From JBEKHI01 sp050012355 (lineage in GTDB: Bacteria > Actinomycetota > Actinomycetes > Streptosporangiales > Streptosporangiaceae): a stretch of DNA of 23,186 bases. Below the pieces are notes generated by a model. The model was given only the letters and a program-made list of their open reading frames with translations, ran no database searches and was not told the origin of the DNA. The DNA lies in NCBI GenBank assembly GCA_050012355.1, contig JBEKHI010000184.1:1-23186 (forward strand), given 5' to 3'. How positions within the stretch are numbered: position 1 is the first letter of the stretch; each line of letters begins with the position of its first letter. This document shows, piece after piece, positions 22,681-23,186 of this stretch. A program made the position numbers and the translations under genes.

Positions 22681-22712
22681 ATGTTAGTAAGTAACATGTT
22701 ATTAACTAACAT
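22681..22712. promoter_or_regulatory. TetR-type operator, 32-bp palindrome
   Basis: Outer arms ATGTTAGT and ACTAACAT flank a perfect 10-bp centre TAACATGTTA; only the base pairs between arms and centre deviate from symmetry. The size, A/T content and internal repetition of TTAGT/TAAC are typical of TetR-family operators bound by two dimers. It lies between the broken reductase (minus strand) and the membrane protein gene at 22731 and could control both. No TetR gene is visible in the window. Confidence 0.6.
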
Positions 22713-22730
22713 AGAGAGGCTGGGCGTGCC

Positions 22731-23186
22731 ATGAGAAGGCCTTCTCACGCAAGCGTGACCGGAGTCCTAGAAGCCCTCTTCGCGGGCTTCCTGATCATCG
22801 CCGCCCTGATCGCGGCAGCATCCGCTGTCACGCTCTTCGTACGCGGCACCCCGATCAGCGGCATCTGGGACTCGAAGGAGTCTGTCTACCACGAACTCCT
22901 CCGACACCGGCTGATCTTCGGAGCCGGATTTACCCTGCTCGCAGCCTCGTTGTCCTTCGCGGCGGCCGGCTGGATCGCCAGCCGGCGGTGTGGATGGGTC
23001 CTCAGCATCGTCATCATCGGGGCCAATTCGCTAGCCGACCTGGCGCAGGTCGCCGCAGCCAGGGATATCGCAGGCTCGTGGGTCATCGCTGTTGACGCGA
23101 TCGTCGTGGGCTGGCTCCTGTCAGGGCCGGTCAGGAAGCGGTTCACCAAGGAACGACACCGCCGGCTGCCCCAGGTGCCCAGCAAT
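22731..23186 (+). CDS. small multi-pass membrane protein, N-terminal part (runs off the right edge)
   Basis: An open frame of 152 codons without stop runs to the end of the window. It begins MRRPSHASVTGVLEALFAGF and shows four hydrophobic helices near residues 14-38, 62-83, 89-107 and 114-131, with a basic C-terminal part (VRKRFTKERHRR). The first helix pair is split by an outer loop (RGTPISGIWDSKESVYHELL). The layout is like small DoxX-like or other four-helix actinobacterial membrane proteins, but no family can be named. AGAGAGG lies eleven bases before the ATG. A TetR-type operator sits 18 bp upstream of the start, so expression is probably repressed until an inducer is present. Confidence 0.75.
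   Translation, partial: MRRPSHASVTGVLEALFAGFLIIAALIAAASAVTLFVRGTPISGIWDSKESVYHELLRHRLIFGAGFTLLAASLSFAAAGWIASRRCGWVLSIVIIGANSLADLAQVAAARDIAGSWVIAVDAIVVGWLLSGPVRKRFTKERHRRLPQVPSN

Overview
The window is high-GC DNA with strongly GC-biased third codon positions, many GTG starts and several probable leaderless genes. It carries a Tat-exported protein, GH25 muramidases with ricin-type lectin domains and a mycobacterial-type Sdh1 operon. All of this points to a chromosomal segment of an actinomycete (Streptosporangiales/Catenulisporales-like is a guess; the genus cannot be fixed from the sequence). I saw no rRNA, tRNA, insertion sequence or CRISPR array.

Layout. 1-314: the start of a lipoprotein substrate-binding protein, running off the left edge. 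646-2505: typA/bipA, a translational GTPase. 2.5-8.4 kb: an accessory stretch of small regulator/redox units: a MarR regulator divergent from a Tat-exported SnoaL-like protein plus a quinone oxidoreductase, and a LysR regulator divergent from a broken MFS exporter. Remnants of an ABC ATPase, a glyoxalase-fold (VOC) gene and an unknown gene lie between them. 8.4-10.4 kb: a second quinone oxidoreductase divergent from an AraC-family regulator. 10.5-11.7 kb: a small MscS-related membrane protein convergent with a short conserved actinobacterial protein, separated by a near-perfect two-way terminator. 11.8-18.8 kb: two paralogous GH25 muramidases flanking an sdhCAB-type operon for succinate oxidation. 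19.0-20.6 kb: a hipBA toxin-antitoxin operon with three evenly spaced operators. 20.6-23.2 kb: an aldo/keto reductase remnant, an uncharacterised 350-aa gene, an NmrA-like reductase broken by an internal deletion, a TetR-type operator and the start of a membrane protein running off the right edge.

How the genes relate. Core functions (typA, sdh) sit among accessory detoxification/redox cassettes, each paired with a local one-component regulator. The accessory parts are decaying: six separate gene remnants or lesions are visible in 23 kb. The most informative non-coding signals are two operator arrays with strict spacing. One has three ACTT-N8-AAGT-type sites at 33-bp intervals between marR and its divergent operon. 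The other has three TGAC-N12-GTCA sites at 27-bp intervals across the hipBA promoter. No wholly new multi-gene system is evident. The best leads are these arrays, the Cys/His-rich membrane subunit of the Sdh complex, the composite muramidase-lectin and the uncharacterised 350-aa protein.
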